Source of the DNA: Dillenia suffruticosa
Lineage: Eukaryota; Streptophyta; Magnoliopsida; Dilleniales; Dilleniaceae
DNA length: 64,000 nucleotides
Assembly: GCA_033439265.1 (NCBI GenBank)
Contig: JAVTVX010000019.1
Coordinates: forward strand, 18,874,039-18,938,038
Reading direction: 5' to 3'
This document shows, piece after piece, positions 1 to 13,276 of the stretch (position 1 is its first letter; each line of letters opens with the position of its first letter). Below the pieces are notes generated by a model, which saw nothing but the letters and a program-made list of their open reading frames with translations, ran no database searches and was not told where the DNA came from. A program made the position numbers and the translations under genes.

Positions 1-2130
1 ACAATCATTGTACAAAAATATGTACCACTTGGAATAACCCTCTTGAAATAAAAAATAATCCTTTATTCTAAAAAATTATAATTTTAAATACATATTTTTA
101 ATATAAATTTTTAATTTTATCCCCTTATACGTATGGATTCCACTATGGACTTAAAATTTTCGCTAATATTATTTTTAATTTTTAATTTTTAATATTTTTT
201 TTTCCTTTCAATAAAATTACTTTATGTGGGTGCATTGGTGTGTACAAGGGATTGTTGAGTTGGCTGTCGATATCCGCAAGGGACAAAATATGATAATAAT
301 TTATTTAATACTTAATTCCTAGTCATCCTGGACCGTACACGTGGAGAGAGAAGACTCGATCTACACGTACAACGCATTTGGTTAGGGTTTATTGAAGGGC
401 CAACTAATTTCCAACCCGTCATGTGGCTGACGTGGTCCTATGTTTTGGAATTTTAAATTAGGAAAAAGAGAATCGCAACATTTAATTGAATTGGATAGGT
501 CATTTCACATCCGCCCGTGGGAAGTTACCTTCTTGTTGTGCAGGAGAAGGTCGACCGACTCGACTCCTCAAGGCACAACATGAGATAAGTAAGATCCAAA
601 GAAAATATGGATTGAGCACAGGAGTGGGGCAGTGCTTAAGTTTTTATCCACATGACATGAAAATATGGATCGTTGAAAGTCAAATAATGAGACTTGTTTG
701 GTTGATTTCAGTAATTAAAAAGACGATTAAATATGTAAGCAATGGCAGGGTCACTTACTTTAATGGGAATGGCGTGCTTTAATTTGCTGACCTTTAAGCA
801 ATCACCTCTGGCAAATGATTTCCTCATTGGGCTTTCTTTCTTTGCTTTCCCACCCCCTTTGTAGAGCTCGAACCCATGCCACAATTTTTTTTTTTTTTTT
901 TTTACTTAACGTCGTTATTTAAAAATCTAACCATTTAAATAATCATAAAACCAATTTAAATATAAATTTTTTTTGTTACGTAAAAATTTAAATCATGAAT
1001 CTCAGGATTGAGTGAGGGAATTATGACCACCAGATTGTCCCTTTGGGGACAAAGATAACTCTTTTTCATTTTCAAAAGTCAAATTCAAAATTTTGATTAA
1101 TGTAATTTAAAACTCATGTCCACCATTATGAGTTATCAGGCCCATTAATTGCATAGAAAAAAACAGAAAAAGAAAAAGAAAGAAAAAAATAATGGATTAC
1201 TTTTATTATTATAGGTAACATGGAAGCATGAGACTGAATTTTCTTATGGTAGTAGATTTACTCATTTGACACGATCATAAATCATATGTCTCGTTGCAGT
1301 AAAATGACTTGACTTATTGTTATGTCGGTCGTATAATCCAGTTTTTATATAATGCCACATTTTGTCACAGTATTGCCATGTTAGACATCTATTTATAATA
1401 TTTTAAATAAAAAAATTATTCATTTACTAAATACAATTTACATCCGTATTTCTGAATTATATCAAATAATGTAATTTTAGACAAATTTAAAAGTTAATTA
1501 TAAATCGTAATTAATATAAATATTATTTATTGAAAATTTTTACAAATAATTGACTCAATTAAAATTTATCACCAAAAAGCTATACAATAAAAATAAAAAG
1601 AATATAATAAAAAATAAAATTTGAAATAATATCTACAAAACACATCTCTCTCATAATAACATAAAATCTAAATTCATAATTCAACGACAAATGAAAAATA
1701 CTTATTTGAAATTATATCGAAATTATGTGAACAATCTTATGTCTCGTTGCAGGCGGTTAAATAAGTCGGGCGGACGGGTCGGGTTCGCGTCTTCTTGCTT
1801 ACCGCTACCGAATAGCGTCACGTCAGGTTATAAAAGTTGTCGCTTTGAGATTTTTTTTTTCCTTAAAAAAAAAAAGAATTAATGAATTTTCAATTTAGAA
1901 AGTTGTCTGCTGCGTAGCACTTGCCAGCCGGCTCAGGGGCAATAGGGTAATTTAATTTGTAGGACCCACACAGTGCCTATTCGGAGAGCACTCTCCTGCT
2001 TTCGGTCTCCATCTAAGACGTTTCGTGCTTTTGACTCAATCCAAAATCCTGGCCGTCCAACGCAGATGTTGAATCTTGAACTCAACCCCAACCCAACCAA
2101 CCGCATTCGCTCGCCGGTCACTTCCGTCCG
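1..2130. other. AT-rich intergenic DNA, no gene seen
   Basis: I see no protein with a recognisable family here. The short open frames (for example 486-782) have no domain, no splice context and AT-driven composition. A G-box (CACGTG, 338-343) and two other ACGT cores (365-368 and 430-433) lie near the left edge. They could belong to a promoter outside the window. A repeat-like phrase about a gagggaattatgaccacc motif near 1015-1050 recurs around 61185, so part of this stretch is dispersed repeat. Confidence 0.5.
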
Positions 2131-2135
2131 AGGCC

Positions 2136-3358
2136 CACGTGTAACTGCAGGGGTTGCCAGATCCGCATTTTTCACCCAAATCAAACTGGGCCCCCACTCA
2201 TCCTCCACCCAAATCTCATCCTACCGCTCTCCTTTCCCCCCATCAACGGTTCAAAATTGTCCACCGAGACGCTGTACGACTGCCAACAAGGCCTCACAAA
2301 TTAAATAAAATAATAAACAAAAGATTAAATAATAAAAAGAAATAAATAGTCTTAAAAAGCGAAAAGATGAGCCGCTAGTTATTTTAAAATTTCTTTTAAG
2401 TTTGGTGTTAATAGCAGTCTACATTAATGGTTTAATATAATAGTTTTAATATTTTTATGAAAATTAATGTTAATTTAAACAGCATAAATCAAAATTAAGA
2501 CAACATTAGATTTTTCCGAAAATCCCCATTATGCTGCCCCGCACGACTCTTGTCCGTTGCTAACAACCAAAAAAAAAAATAATAATAATAATAATAAAAA
2601 AGCACAAAAATGACAAGACACGTACATGGAGAAGGGCCCCACAAGCTTTTGAATATGTTGGTGACTGGTGGTGGTCCAACAAGTGACGTGTCCCACTCAG
2701 AGCGGCTGAAGAAGAGTGGGGTCCACTTGTGGCAGGGGTTGCGTAGCCAGCTCACGCTTCACGAACCCACACGCACAACAAGTCTTTTGCCTTCCTGCTT
2801 TCGTTCTCTCTAGATATTTTTTAAAAAGATTTTCTCTCCCATTATTAAATGGACCACGTGTCATCGCGAATATCCACGTGAGCTCATCCACGTTTCACGA
2901 CGCTATTGGTTAACTCTCAATCGGGTCTTAGGATTTATTTCAAAATAAATATAAAATCATAATACTGAATTCTTTAATAAAATTAGAAAATTAGAATTTT
3001 TAAATGAAAATTCTCGTCACCTATGGATAAAACAAACTGTTAAATTTCATAAATACGTTCAAATAATTTCAAATTTTATTTTTGAAAATTTAGGGACGTG
3101 TGACAGGTGGGCAAGTCGTGTGGGGGAGTGACGTAGAAAAAAACAGAGGACGTACACGTAGGAGAGATATAGGCCGTAGGATGCGACTTTTGAGGTGAAA
3201 AAGAAAAGGACATATGATCTGAGGGGATAGCTGTATCTGACGTGGTCATCTGTTTTTTATTTAATTTATAATTTTCAATCGGAGGGGTTATCATTTGTGA
3301 GATAAAGTGACGTGGCCGGCGGGCACATGTGGTGTCGGTGTGGGCCCCGGTTTGACGT
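2136..3358. promoter_or_regulatory. Dense ACGT-core (G-box/ABRE-like) cluster
   Basis: Thirteen ACGT cores fall within about 1.2 kb: near 2137, 2620, 2686, 2856, 2876, 2890, 3096, 3131, 3150, 3156, 3240, 3310 and 3355. Three are palindromic CACGTG (2136-2141, 2855-2860, 2875-2880). Several others are TGACGTGG/GACGTGT forms, as bound by bZIP factors. The stretch is more GC-rich than its flanks. No convincing gene lies on either side, so the target is unknown. It may be a promoter of an unrecognised transcript, a relic promoter, or a chance cluster inside a repeat. The motifs are seen directly. A regulatory role is inference. Confidence 0.35.
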
Positions 3359-4154
3359 GGACTCCAAGCTAAGGCTTCCCTCACGGTCGATCGACTGCTC
3401 CTCCTCCTCTTTATCTTATCCGGTCAAAACCATACCCCATCCCCCTCTCTCTGACCTTTTTTTCTCCGTTTATTAACATTCCAACAATATTTTAATTAAT
3501 TCGATTCAAATATTATTAAAATTAATTTTAAAAAATTTTAATTTTTTCTATTTTTAAATTTTAAATCTAAAAATCGATAACTTTCGATTAATTATCACAT
3601 CCCATCTCTCTCTTGTTACTTTTTTTAGAAACGTAACAAAATAAAATTTCAATTTTAACAAAAAAAAAAATGATCATGAAATTTCAAATTCAATTTTGCA
3701 AAATTACATATTTAAGAAATTTAATTGAAGTACCCTCAATTTTAACAATAAACACTTCGGTATTTTTTTCCCCTTTTTCTTTATATCAGTCTCTCAATAA
3801 TAAATATTTTTTTTATCATAAATTTATTTTCATTTTTTGTCAGTTTTGGGCATGGCAGTCTCCTTTGAAATGGTGAGAGGATGGCAACTAATCCCTTCAC
3901 ACTCGCAAGCTCGTTGCAACCTTGGCCCACCATTAAAATGACCCCTGAATTTAATTAATTTAATATACCCTTTTTCATGCAATGCAATGATCCATGGGAA
4001 CTTATCAAGGATTTTTATCTATTAATTGCTCTGAAGATTTATCCCTTTAGCATAATCTAATTCTTTGATCAGGAGATTTGAATTCAGTCTGATTTGATCT
4101 TTAAAAATATTATATATTTGTAACCCAAAAAAATAATACATAAAGTTTATATAT

Positions 4155-4600
4155 TAATGGACATTTATTCTAATACAATAAAGCGTAAGATTTTTTAATT
4201 AAATCTTAAATTTAAAATTTGAAAATAGAAAATATTATGCGAGGAGAATCGCCCTTAATAGAGCCTATAGACATTTAAACTGGATTAATTAGAACATAAT
4301 TTTGAATATTGATGATCGGTAATATATATAAATAAAGCTTATATTGTTAAACTGGAAAAATAAATTTAGGAATAACAGTGTCTTAAATAATATACCTTTT
4401 GTTTTGATAATATATTAACGGATAGTTAGTTTAATTAGATGTGGTGTTAGATTTCTTAATTAAGTTTTTAAGTTCAACTCACTGTTTGAGAATGAAAAAA
4501 ATTACGTTGGGAGGGTAGCCCCCCTTAAATGGGCCACTGTAAATCCTGAATCGGATTAGTCAGAATATGATTCCGAATATCTATCGGTACTAAAAAATTA
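4155..4600 (+). repeat. Two degenerate SINE-like copies in tandem
   Basis: Two related units (about 4155-4340 and 4418-4600) share the layout of a repeat seen many times in this window. A decayed tRNA-like head is followed by a block around CCCTTAAATGGGCCACTG (clearest at 4520-4537), then by GGATTAGTCAGAATATGATT and an A-rich end. Similar copies lie near 18300, 24364, 25445 (minus), 39410, 40080 (minus), 61312 and 62530. The family assignment rests on visual alignment. No target duplications are clear for these two. Confidence 0.5.
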
Positions 4601-4856
4601 TCAATAATAAGTGTAACAAAAAAATTAAAATGAGCTTTACGATGGTAATATAATATACAAGTAATAAGATAGAAATGATATTCAATAATTCATTTGTGCA
4701 ATTAAAAGGTTGTAAAAATAATTAACTAATTTTATAGATAAATGGGATCTAAATTGGTGACAAGGATAATCAAGAAGTCTTCTTGGTCGCTCGTATATGG
4801 TAAATGATTCAGCCAGCAATCAAGTTTCTTTCACACTTTTTTTTTTTATTTAACTA

Positions 4857-4858
<2 letters not shown>

Positions 4859-4905
<47 letters not shown>
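4859..4905. repeat. (AG)n microsatellite
   Basis: This is an uninterrupted AG dinucleotide tract of about 47 bp, seen directly. Confidence 0.95.
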
Positions 4906-4907
<2 letters not shown>

Positions 4908-6620
4908 CCTTCCAGTGTCTTCTATGGTTTTTTTTCTTACCCGATCACATCACTATGACATGTCCAATCCCCATGTCATGGTATGGAAAAAGCTCTGAGC
5001 TTTTAAGGGTCCTCATGTTACACATGTAGGGGGGGGGGGACTCAAAACAAAGCGGCCCATGACCCAAAAAGAAACAATTTGGGAGATGACTTCAAAATTA
5101 TAATAATGTGACTAAATAGAACATCATGGGTTCAAAAACTTGCGGGGGACAAATAAGTGATCACACCCACGAATGTGAGATTTTTTTGTAAGGATCACAT
5201 TCACAATCACATGATGTATCAAAGAAATAAAATGGTCTTATAATATTATTTTGCTTATAGTATAGAAATGACGTAGGATGACCCCTCAATTTTTCATTAA
5301 AACGTTTCTTTTTTTTAATAAACCATTGATATCCGATAATCAAATTAAATTCGATTAAATATGATTTAAATCAAATTAGATTTTTAAAAGACAAATCTCT
5401 CTCGATATCTGTTTTTACACATTGGGTTGGATTTTTAAAAAATTAACTCTTTCAATACTTACTCTTATTGTATACAAGTGGGTGATATCAAACAACTGAT
5501 TAATTACACATTTGTGAAACATAATTGTTTGATCTTATCTTATAGAAGGTTTTGGTTTTAAGCTAACTTTGCAGGTTGACATGGCAACGCGCCCTCTGGA
5601 AAGAGTTACTGTAGCAATCAATTTGAATTAGTCGGAATGAAATCTTAAATACCGGACAATATCTAAAATATAGTATAAAAAAAATATGATCACCGAAGGA
5701 CCTCATCACAGCCGACATTGCGGCCCATCACGGTCCACATGGTATCTTTGAGTTTAAACAGATTGTGTTCATCATCATCATCATTATTATTATTTTATTA
5801 CGTTGGGATTTAAATTTAAATAATCGGGATCATGATCATTAGGTTGTTTTTTTAAAGGTGAATAGTTTTCATTATAGCGATAATCTCATCTAATTAGTCC
5901 ATCTTAAACCAAGTGGCTGTGATTCAATTTGCATTGTACTTAAATAATTACATCTGTATTGAATTGCCAAGGCAAATTATAGGTAGACTTGGATATTTAA
6001 TTAGAAACAATTATATTAGCAATTTTATATTAGCAACAATAAACACCAAGTTTTATATTTCATTAATATTTTTTTTAATTTTTTATACGATAAAATTTAT
6101 TTAAGTTATGATTAGGGTATTTTTTTGGATTAATTAATTTTCTTTTTTTCTTTTTAAGTAGTAAAAAAAGGAGTGTTTTTTTTATAAAACAGTAAATTTT
6201 ATATGATTTGTATCATTTTTTTTTCTTTCTTGTAATATGTTTTTGAATTAATTATTTCTAAAAATTTATAAATATTATATTTATAAATTTTATATTCCAA
6301 TATGTAATGATAATATGTAAAGTAATATCTTAAAAATAGAAGATTTATAATTTTTAACAATTGTTATCGGTTAAATAGTCAAATACCAGTATCAATTAAT
6401 AATAATTATCAATTGTTAACCATCGATCTTCGACCATCAATTATCAATAATTAACCATCAACTAAATTTTATGATATAAACTACACCTAGGCTAAATATA
6501 CAAAAAATTCTTTCAAACTCCACGCTTTCTCAAAATGTGTCCGTATTTATTAATAGGTTCCTTGTACTTTTTCAATAGGAGATAAGGAGTGTGTTATCAA
6601 CCATGTATTAATACAAGTTA

Positions 6621-6623
<3 letters not shown>

Positions 6624-6686
<63 letters not shown>
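6624..6686. repeat. (CT)n microsatellite
   Basis: This is an uninterrupted CT/TC tract of about 63 bp, lying just left of a young SINE insertion. Confidence 0.95.
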
Positions 6687-6688
<2 letters not shown>

Positions 6689-6731
6689 GAAAAGATTCGA
6701 ACTAAAAACCGTTATAAAAGAGAGGAGAAAC

Positions 6732-6973
6732 GATATCGGTTAAACTATAACTCATTTTTTTTTTTTTTGTATCATGGTTAGGTCACTAACCCAATATCCG
6801 AAATTTCGTCCTAACTAATTTTGGTCGACCGCTTGCAGAGCTCAATTGAGGGGCAGGTCTCCAAACGCTGATTTTTCCGTTCCCATGGGGATCGAACTCC
6901 TGACCATAGTTAAGGGAGCGTCAGTCTCCAAACCAACTGAATCATTAGATATCGGTTAAACTATAACTCATTT
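6732..6973 (-). mobile_element. Young tRNA-derived SINE with perfect 26-bp target duplication
   Basis: The same 26 bp (starting GATATCGGTTAAAC) occurs at 6732-6757 and 6948-6973, bounding an insert of about 190 bp (6758-6947). Read on the minus strand, the insert begins with a tRNA-like head: a box A-like segment (ATTCAGTTGGTTTGGAG) and a box B-like GGAGTTCGATCCCC. It continues into a body ending in a poly(A) tail, seen as a poly(T) run at about 6757-6768 on the plus strand. The 3' body (GGACGAAATTTCGGATAT) resembles the other SINE-like copies in this window. The perfect target duplication and clean promoter boxes suggest recent L1-type target-primed insertion. Confidence 0.85.
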
Positions 6974-6975
6974 AC

Positions 6976-7317
6976 ATGGCTATGGCTCTCTCTTCACGAA
7001 AATCGCGATCCAGAATTACACAACCATTCGTGGTGCTTTTTCTTGCAACCCAATGTTGTTTATGCCAATCTAAATTCAACCTGAAGGCAATATTTAACTT
7101 TGTTGACTCAGAATTCCAACATCGGTGGGTTTCGGACAGCTTTTCCAGAACAGTCTGGACCTTTTGGCATGACTTCAAGAAACCAGTGGGCCGAACCACC
7201 GATGGAAGACTCACTGGTGATTTCTTAGGTACATTTTCGTTACTTGAATTTTTTCATGTTTCCATTAAGTTGAGTTTTGAGATATTTTGTGTGACAGAGA
7301 TTGATTGTGCAAACTGA
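6976..7317 (+). other. Unrecognised 113-codon open frame beside the SINE
   Basis: The frame starts two bases after the right target duplication of the SINE and encodes 113 residues with a hydrophobic stretch near residues 17-30. Base composition at 6976-7230 is less AT-rich than around it. A possible donor (TTAG then GTACAT) sits near 7229. I recognise no domain, and the minus strand is also open for 80 codons. It could be a fragment of a gene or repeat. Coding status is doubtful. Confidence 0.15.
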
Positions 7318-7897
7318 TTTTTGGACAAAAATTTTGTTGCCTTGTGTGAAAAAGAGGGGAATGGATCTTGGCACAACATGACTCCTCTTTTTTGTTGATG
7401 TGATAATATTCTGTCATACATTTAAATTTACTATAATAAAATCTCAAATGGCTATAATTTTTGTCATTATCGTATAAACAAAATAATTATAAAAATTATA
7501 TAGATAAGGATTTGAATTTTATAAAGTTTACAATAGAAATTCCAACAATTTGCAAGATTATCAACTATTTTGCTCTTTGCTAATACAAGTTAAATTAGCA
7601 GTTGACTGCCTGATCATGAAGGAAGATCCAAAGCAACTTATCTGAAATTAAGCAACTCATAAGAAACTTTGTCAAGTAAACCTTTGAATTCCTTTTCAGT
7701 CAAAAATTAATGTTATATGCACAACAATCTAAGAGAGAGAGAGAAACACTTCCATTTCTGGGCAAGAGGGGAAAAATGGAGATGGGTAAAAAACCTTTGA
7801 AGACTAGGCTTCATCTATTCTCTGCTCTAAGCAGAACTGAAGACAGACTTCCAGAGCCAGAAATGCATATGAAGAAAACAAATATTGCTGCAAATGT

Positions 7898-10800
7898 TTA
7901 TGAAGAAACCAAATATTGCTGCAAATTTTTGGTTCTTCTCTTATTCTTCAACTTCCTAAAAGCACATGACTCAATTTGCCGAATTCTTTCTCTACTTACA
8001 CCCATCAACTCACCAATCTCTTGGAGCGTCTTCATCCTTCCATCTTCCAGCCCAAATCTCCATCTGATGACTTGCTTCTCTCTTGGGTTGAGGCTGTCAA
8101 GAACCTTCTCTAGGTCTTTTTTCATGAACTGCTTAATCAGCAATTCCTCAGCTGTTTCCGCATCAGGGTCTGCAATCACTTCCTGGGAAAAGCAGTGAAC
8201 AAAAGATCAGACAAAAAGACATTGGAGCAATATTTCTTCCTTTTCCTCTCTTTCTTGTTTATTTTGGGGGTAGAATGCAGCCCCCCAACCCACAAACTCA
8301 AGAGGAACTTTTATTTTGTTCACTTTGGCCCTCACACCCTCTAATTTTGCACTCATTTTAGTATTCTGTGTTTTTGTTTCCAAACCATGTGGTAGTTAGA
8401 CATGGTGCGAGTTATGCTGATGAGGTGCACCTCCATCTTACATGTGCATATCAGCGTGAATGTAGAATAAGAGTTAATGGGAAACAATGGACAAATAAAT
8501 TTCAAAAAAGCAAATTGCATATTTGTCCAAAAGGGGAAAAATGTATATAATTTTGAAAATTGCAAGTTTCAAGGGATGAAGGTAAGGTATGGAAAGGAAA
8601 TCTGGATTAAGGTGGGAGAACAAACTTTTAGCATCGAAATCTATGAAAATATGCATATGTGCATGGATGACCTACCGAAGGTTTGAGATCCAGGTTCATT
8701 CCAATTTTCTGGTCAAGAGATCTTGGAGCTTTAGGGGTCAACAGAACGGCTGTAAACCTCTTCATTGAAAGCCCCGCAGCTTCTGCAACCTCTTCATTAT
8801 CAGGATGTCTTCCATTTTCACTGTACAGTTGCTTTCGGGCCTCCTTCACTCTATAAGTTGCCTCAACCATGTGAAACTGAAAAAAGAAAAATAATAATAA
8901 ATAATTAAAAGATTAAAAACTCCTTAGTCAGATCTTAAAAAATTGCAAGCATTATATAAATTATTTATAGGAGTGACATTATTTACTTATATGTACAAGA
9001 TATGATTCATGAACAAGCAAGTTAGTCCTCAAGCTAATCAGGTCCTGATCATCCTACATTTCCCGTTTGCACAGAGTCCTTGACAGTGATAATATCTGGG
9101 AACCCATGGACCAATCACAGTGTCTGATTTTGGCCAATGGCATCACATTCATCATGCTGCAATTATTCTATTCCAGTGTCCACAATATAACCGGCACAAT
9201 GAATCTGAGAAACTGCAATTGCATTACTCAATCACAATACTACTATTTACCAATCGACCTGTGCCTGTAGGGATGGGGTTGTCTCTACAGTATTAATACT
9301 CCCAAAAAAAAAAAGATAATAAACATACTGGTAAACGAATTGTCCTTGACTGATCAGAAAGAGACTTTCGGACAGCCTGTTTAATCCACCAATGAGCATA
9401 TGTCGAGAACTTGAACCCCTTTGAAGCATCAAATTTTTCTGCACCTCTTATCAAGCCACGGCATCCTTCCTACAAGTCCGTAAGAAAATATGCTTTATAA
9501 CATGTAAATTCAACTGTTAATATGCCTCATATGTACAAAAGGAATGCATAAAATGAAGAGACCAGTAGATGGGAACCTGAACAAGATCTTGAAGATTCAT
9601 TCCAACCCCCTGATAATTTTTTGCAATTGAGATAACAAGCCGTATATTGCTTTTAATCATTTTGTCTTTGCAGCTGACACCATAGTTCAAGCGTTGTCTT
9701 AAAGTTTTCTGATCAACTGCAGCTGCAGTGGCCCATTGTGCAAAAGTTGGCTGCCCCCCATATCTTTCCGCTAGCTCATCACGGAGACTTTCCAGTTTCA
9801 ATAGGTCCTAAAAGATTTTGGTTATGCAAGTGTCACAGAAAAGCAGAAGAAACTAAATATTCACAGCACACTAATACAATCACCAAATTCATGAACTTCT
9901 AGGAAATCATTTAGTATACTAGAAAAGGAGATGATGAGGATGTCCTCCATTTCATATTACTAAAGAAATCAATAACTTTGTGTGCTCAACAATCACAATT
10001 CTATACTTCGTAGTAAAATCTAAAGTTTTCATCCTGATCATTTGCCCAAGAACTAAGAAGTAGCACATCACACTAACAGTAATGCGGCTTACATCTTGAA
10101 TGTTGTGTATAAGAAGGCCCTATGCCCGTAAAGAACCAATTGTTAATCGGACCATATACAGCTTAAAGAAAATCAAAAAAGAAAGAAAGAAAAAAAGCCT
10201 AAGATTGTTTTTCAAACAGAAAGTTTTAATAGGACTTCCTACCTGGATCCCTGCGGACAACTCCAGCTCTTCACTAGCAGTTAGAAGCCTGGAAGTGCTA
10301 GTAGTTCCCCTCAAGTAACGAAGTGGATCAGAGTAGTCTACTTCTTGTGAAGACATGCGTTTTTTTCTGCTGGTAGAACCTGATTTCACAGATACAACAC
10401 TGATAGAAGCTTTTTCTGCTGCTCTTGCTCTCCTTGCCTTTCGTTCAGCTTGACGGTTTGATCTCACAGTAACACTTTTGGACAATTCTTCCTGCAGTTG
10501 CTCAAGCTCATCATGTGTTGGCTCCAAATCATCAGATTCTTCATTGCAATATTCAATAGCATGGCTATCAACTGGTCTAGTTTCTGCAACTATGGAGTCT
10601 CCAATTATACCAAGTCGTTCTTTTTCTGTAAAGAAACTCCTTTCCATTGGGTTGGTGTCAGATTTGGATGTAGCAACTTTGCATTCTGACTTTGCATCCC
10701 CAATCATCAATGCTGCATCATGTGCAAACTTGACGGCTGCCTTTGCCAAAGCAACTGCTTCAGCAGCAGCTGCTGCTATGACAGCCTCTTCATTTGCCAG

Positions 10801-13276
10801 AAGTGTTTCTGTAGCCAAAGTTGCATCGAAATTCATCTGTCCACACATGTCAAATTTATTAAGAATTTTTGCTAGTGACAAATCAATCATGGATATATGC
10901 TCACATGTAAGAAACAAAAAAAGTACCAATCAACATTGTTAAAATCATGATTATACCTATTTGGTTTAGGACCTAGTTGAGTCGAGATTATCCAGGTTTC
11001 GTATTTATATCTAGCATCGATGTATAGATTCTATTGTGTCCGAAAAACATTACTATTGTCATCCCAACACAATGCAAGAATCCAGTAACTAAAGCGATAT
11101 GCCAACTACAACCATTTTGCATCATTCATTTAGATGTTACAGCTATGATAATCATGTTGGGAATGCCTGTAACTTGAACTACCCATATGAGCACACATTT
11201 TTTGTTACTCTACTGTTTTACAATTAAAATATGAACTAGCATTTTCCTACTTGCCTTTCCTAGCCCAACCCCCAAAATCATTCAATTGGCATTAATTCTT
11301 CTTACAGCTCTTCATTATGATCTCTTGAGAATTGAGACACACAAACAAAAATAAAAAGCCTAAACATTTGTTAACAGAAGCTCTTGCAATTATACTCCAC
11401 TTGAAACAAAATAAGGGCTAGTTTATTTGAAACTGTGAATGAATCTAAAATCATACATTTAATGTGGTCTGCTGACATTTCACCTTCATTTGAAACTTTC
11501 AAGCCCTTATGATATCCTAAATAGACAAACTCTAACCTTCACAGGTGGACCAGTGGCTCCAGCATATGTCAATGGCCTGCATGTAGCTAAGGAATCTGAT
11601 TCAGATTCTAGTGAAGGTAATCGCAACTTATCAATATCAAGAATACGCATTGCTGTTGCTGTTGGCGCCACTGTCGTTGATAGAACACACTGCACCTGGA
11701 ACAAAACAGTCTCTCTACTTTTTGCTGCAAATTTGAATCCCATCTATAATTAGTTCCCATTATAAGCACAGAAAAAGTTATCATTGTTCAACTGAATATG
11801 GATTTCCCTTAAAAGTTCTACATTTGCAGGAGATAGAGAATACTTCATTCAAAAAGAAAAAACAAAAATGAAACTTAAGCAATGCCAGGATAGGGAATAC
11901 AAATGTTCACAGAAGTATATTAGAATCTCAAAAAGATAATAACAAAAATGGGCATGTTGATAGCAGGTATCAACTATTCCGCCTTTGATGTCAAACTGAG
12001 TAGACATCTTACGACAGAAGTACTTCTAAATGCTGCATTATCCTTAGGATGCTGGACATTCAAGATATCGTCCCAGTAAAGGGAACTAGATGGTGATATC
12101 AAACTAGCACCACTTTTCAGTAAGGTCCTTCAAATTGTTGGTTTCCCCCATTCATCCGGAATAAGATCCACTTCTGATCCAATGGTTTCTAAAGATGACT
12201 CATGGTGATACTAGACTTCTCCAATTTATAAGTAAATCACAGATTGCATATAGAAGGACATAACAAAATGGACAACACAAAAGAGAGAATGATTTTAGTT
12301 TCAAGGCCAAAAGGTGAGGCAGGGTTCTTTTTTTTCCTTTGCAAGTGATGCATCAGCAGCAACAGACTTTTCCTACTTCACATTCTTCGGACCATATGTC
12401 TCTCTCTCTCTCTCTCTCTGTGTAAGGAAACCAAGTTATACACCTCATCACCCTTGTTTCCAACTACATTCATTTAACATGTATACATACATACAAGAAA
12501 ATGGAACAAGTATTTTAGGCTCATAAAGAAGAAAGATGAAATAGTAGAGCATTGAGGCCTTAATTATATTTTCTTTTTCCTTTTTTGGAAGCTTTCAATA
12601 TTTAGCACCTTTTACAATTTCAAAAAACCTAGAAATTCAAAGCCCTTGTGGTTTCTAGGTTGAAAGGCAAGTCTATGGCCTCCTAAGTCGAAATTTTCAC
12701 AGAGTTTATCAAATACTTATATACAAGATTCACATTTACTGATGAAACAGAAGCATCGAAACTACTAAAATTCACTGCTCAAGAATGCAAACCATCACCA
12801 AAATTGCAAAATTAAAATGAAAATAAAACCCTCAATGAAAAAAATCTAATCGTAAAAGAACCAATAAACCCAGAAACGAAATACGCGAAGCACATATAGT
12901 TCATAATGAACAAACATAACAAGGTTGAAAACAAATCAAGCAGAGTCCTCATCTACTCCGCAGAGTCCAGATAAGAAGAGGAGCGCTGCATATGAAAAGC
13001 GGGCATCCTCAAATTAACATCAAAACACAATCGGCCAAAACAATGCAGTGAACAACATAGGGTTTACTCATAATTCACTAACAACGCTAAACTTCAATAA
13101 CACAATTTCAATCCAATACCCTGGAAAAGAAAATTCTTCGGGCCAGATTAATGCAGAAAGAGAGAGAGAGAGAGAAACTTACAAATTTGTGGAAGAGAGC
13201 AAAAATGGTGGTGAGTTCTGGAAAGAGTAGAGAGGCGGTCGGGAGGGCATTTGAACTGTGGCAGCAAACATGACAT
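7898..13276 (-). CDS. SIG2: Plastid RNA polymerase sigma factor SIG2, seven exons
   Basis: This nuclear gene encodes a chloroplast sigma-70 factor that directs the bacterial-type plastid RNA polymerase. In Arabidopsis, SIG2 drives plastid tRNA genes such as tRNA-Glu and supports chlorophyll synthesis. Exons in coding order: 13183-13276, 11537-11724, 10243-10836, 9577-9807, 9329-9469, 8676-8876 and 7898-8182. All junctions are GT-AG and phases agree, giving 577 aa (Arabidopsis SIG2 is about 572). The start at 13276 reads [12 protein letters not shown], the conserved SIG2 N-terminus, and begins a plastid transit peptide. Residues 95-292 are the long alanine-rich and basic region. Sigma region 2 spans about 277-416, with [20 protein letters not shown] for core binding and -10 recognition. 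Region 3 is 417-483. Region 4 is 484-577, with helix-turn-helix [17 protein letters not shown]. Intron 1 is the longest (1458 bp). Exon ends come from manual splicing; SIG2 rather than another sigma paralogue is judged from the N-terminus and residue pattern. Confidence 0.95.

Larger units (their letters stand above)
3400..6620. other. Intergenic repeat-rich DNA, no gene seen
   Basis: This stretch is very AT-rich with stop codons in all frames. It holds two degenerate SINE-like copies (4155-4600), an (AG)n tract and homopolymer runs. I find no coding exon or RNA gene. Confidence 0.5.

Noticed and set aside
6758-6947. tRNA-like head considered as a functional tRNA gene
   Set aside because: It has box A and box B but no clean cloverleaf or acceptor stem, and it is fused to a body with poly(A) tail inside a target duplication, so it is a SINE.
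7710-8198. 162-codon plus-strand frame
   Set aside because: It is antisense to SIG2 exon 7 and its 3' flank, and has no domain of its own.
11507-11695. A SIG2 exon 2 start at 11695 using the AG before GTGCAGTG
   Set aside because: The acceptor at 11725/11726 keeps phase with exon 1 and adds KSRETVLFQ, which fits the conserved sequence before QCVLS. The inner AG leaves exon 1 out of phase.
13183-13253. SIG2 start at the ATG reading [10 protein letters not shown]
   Set aside because: That frame is out of phase with exon 2. The ATG at 13276 gives the conserved [12 protein letters not shown] and a matching phase.
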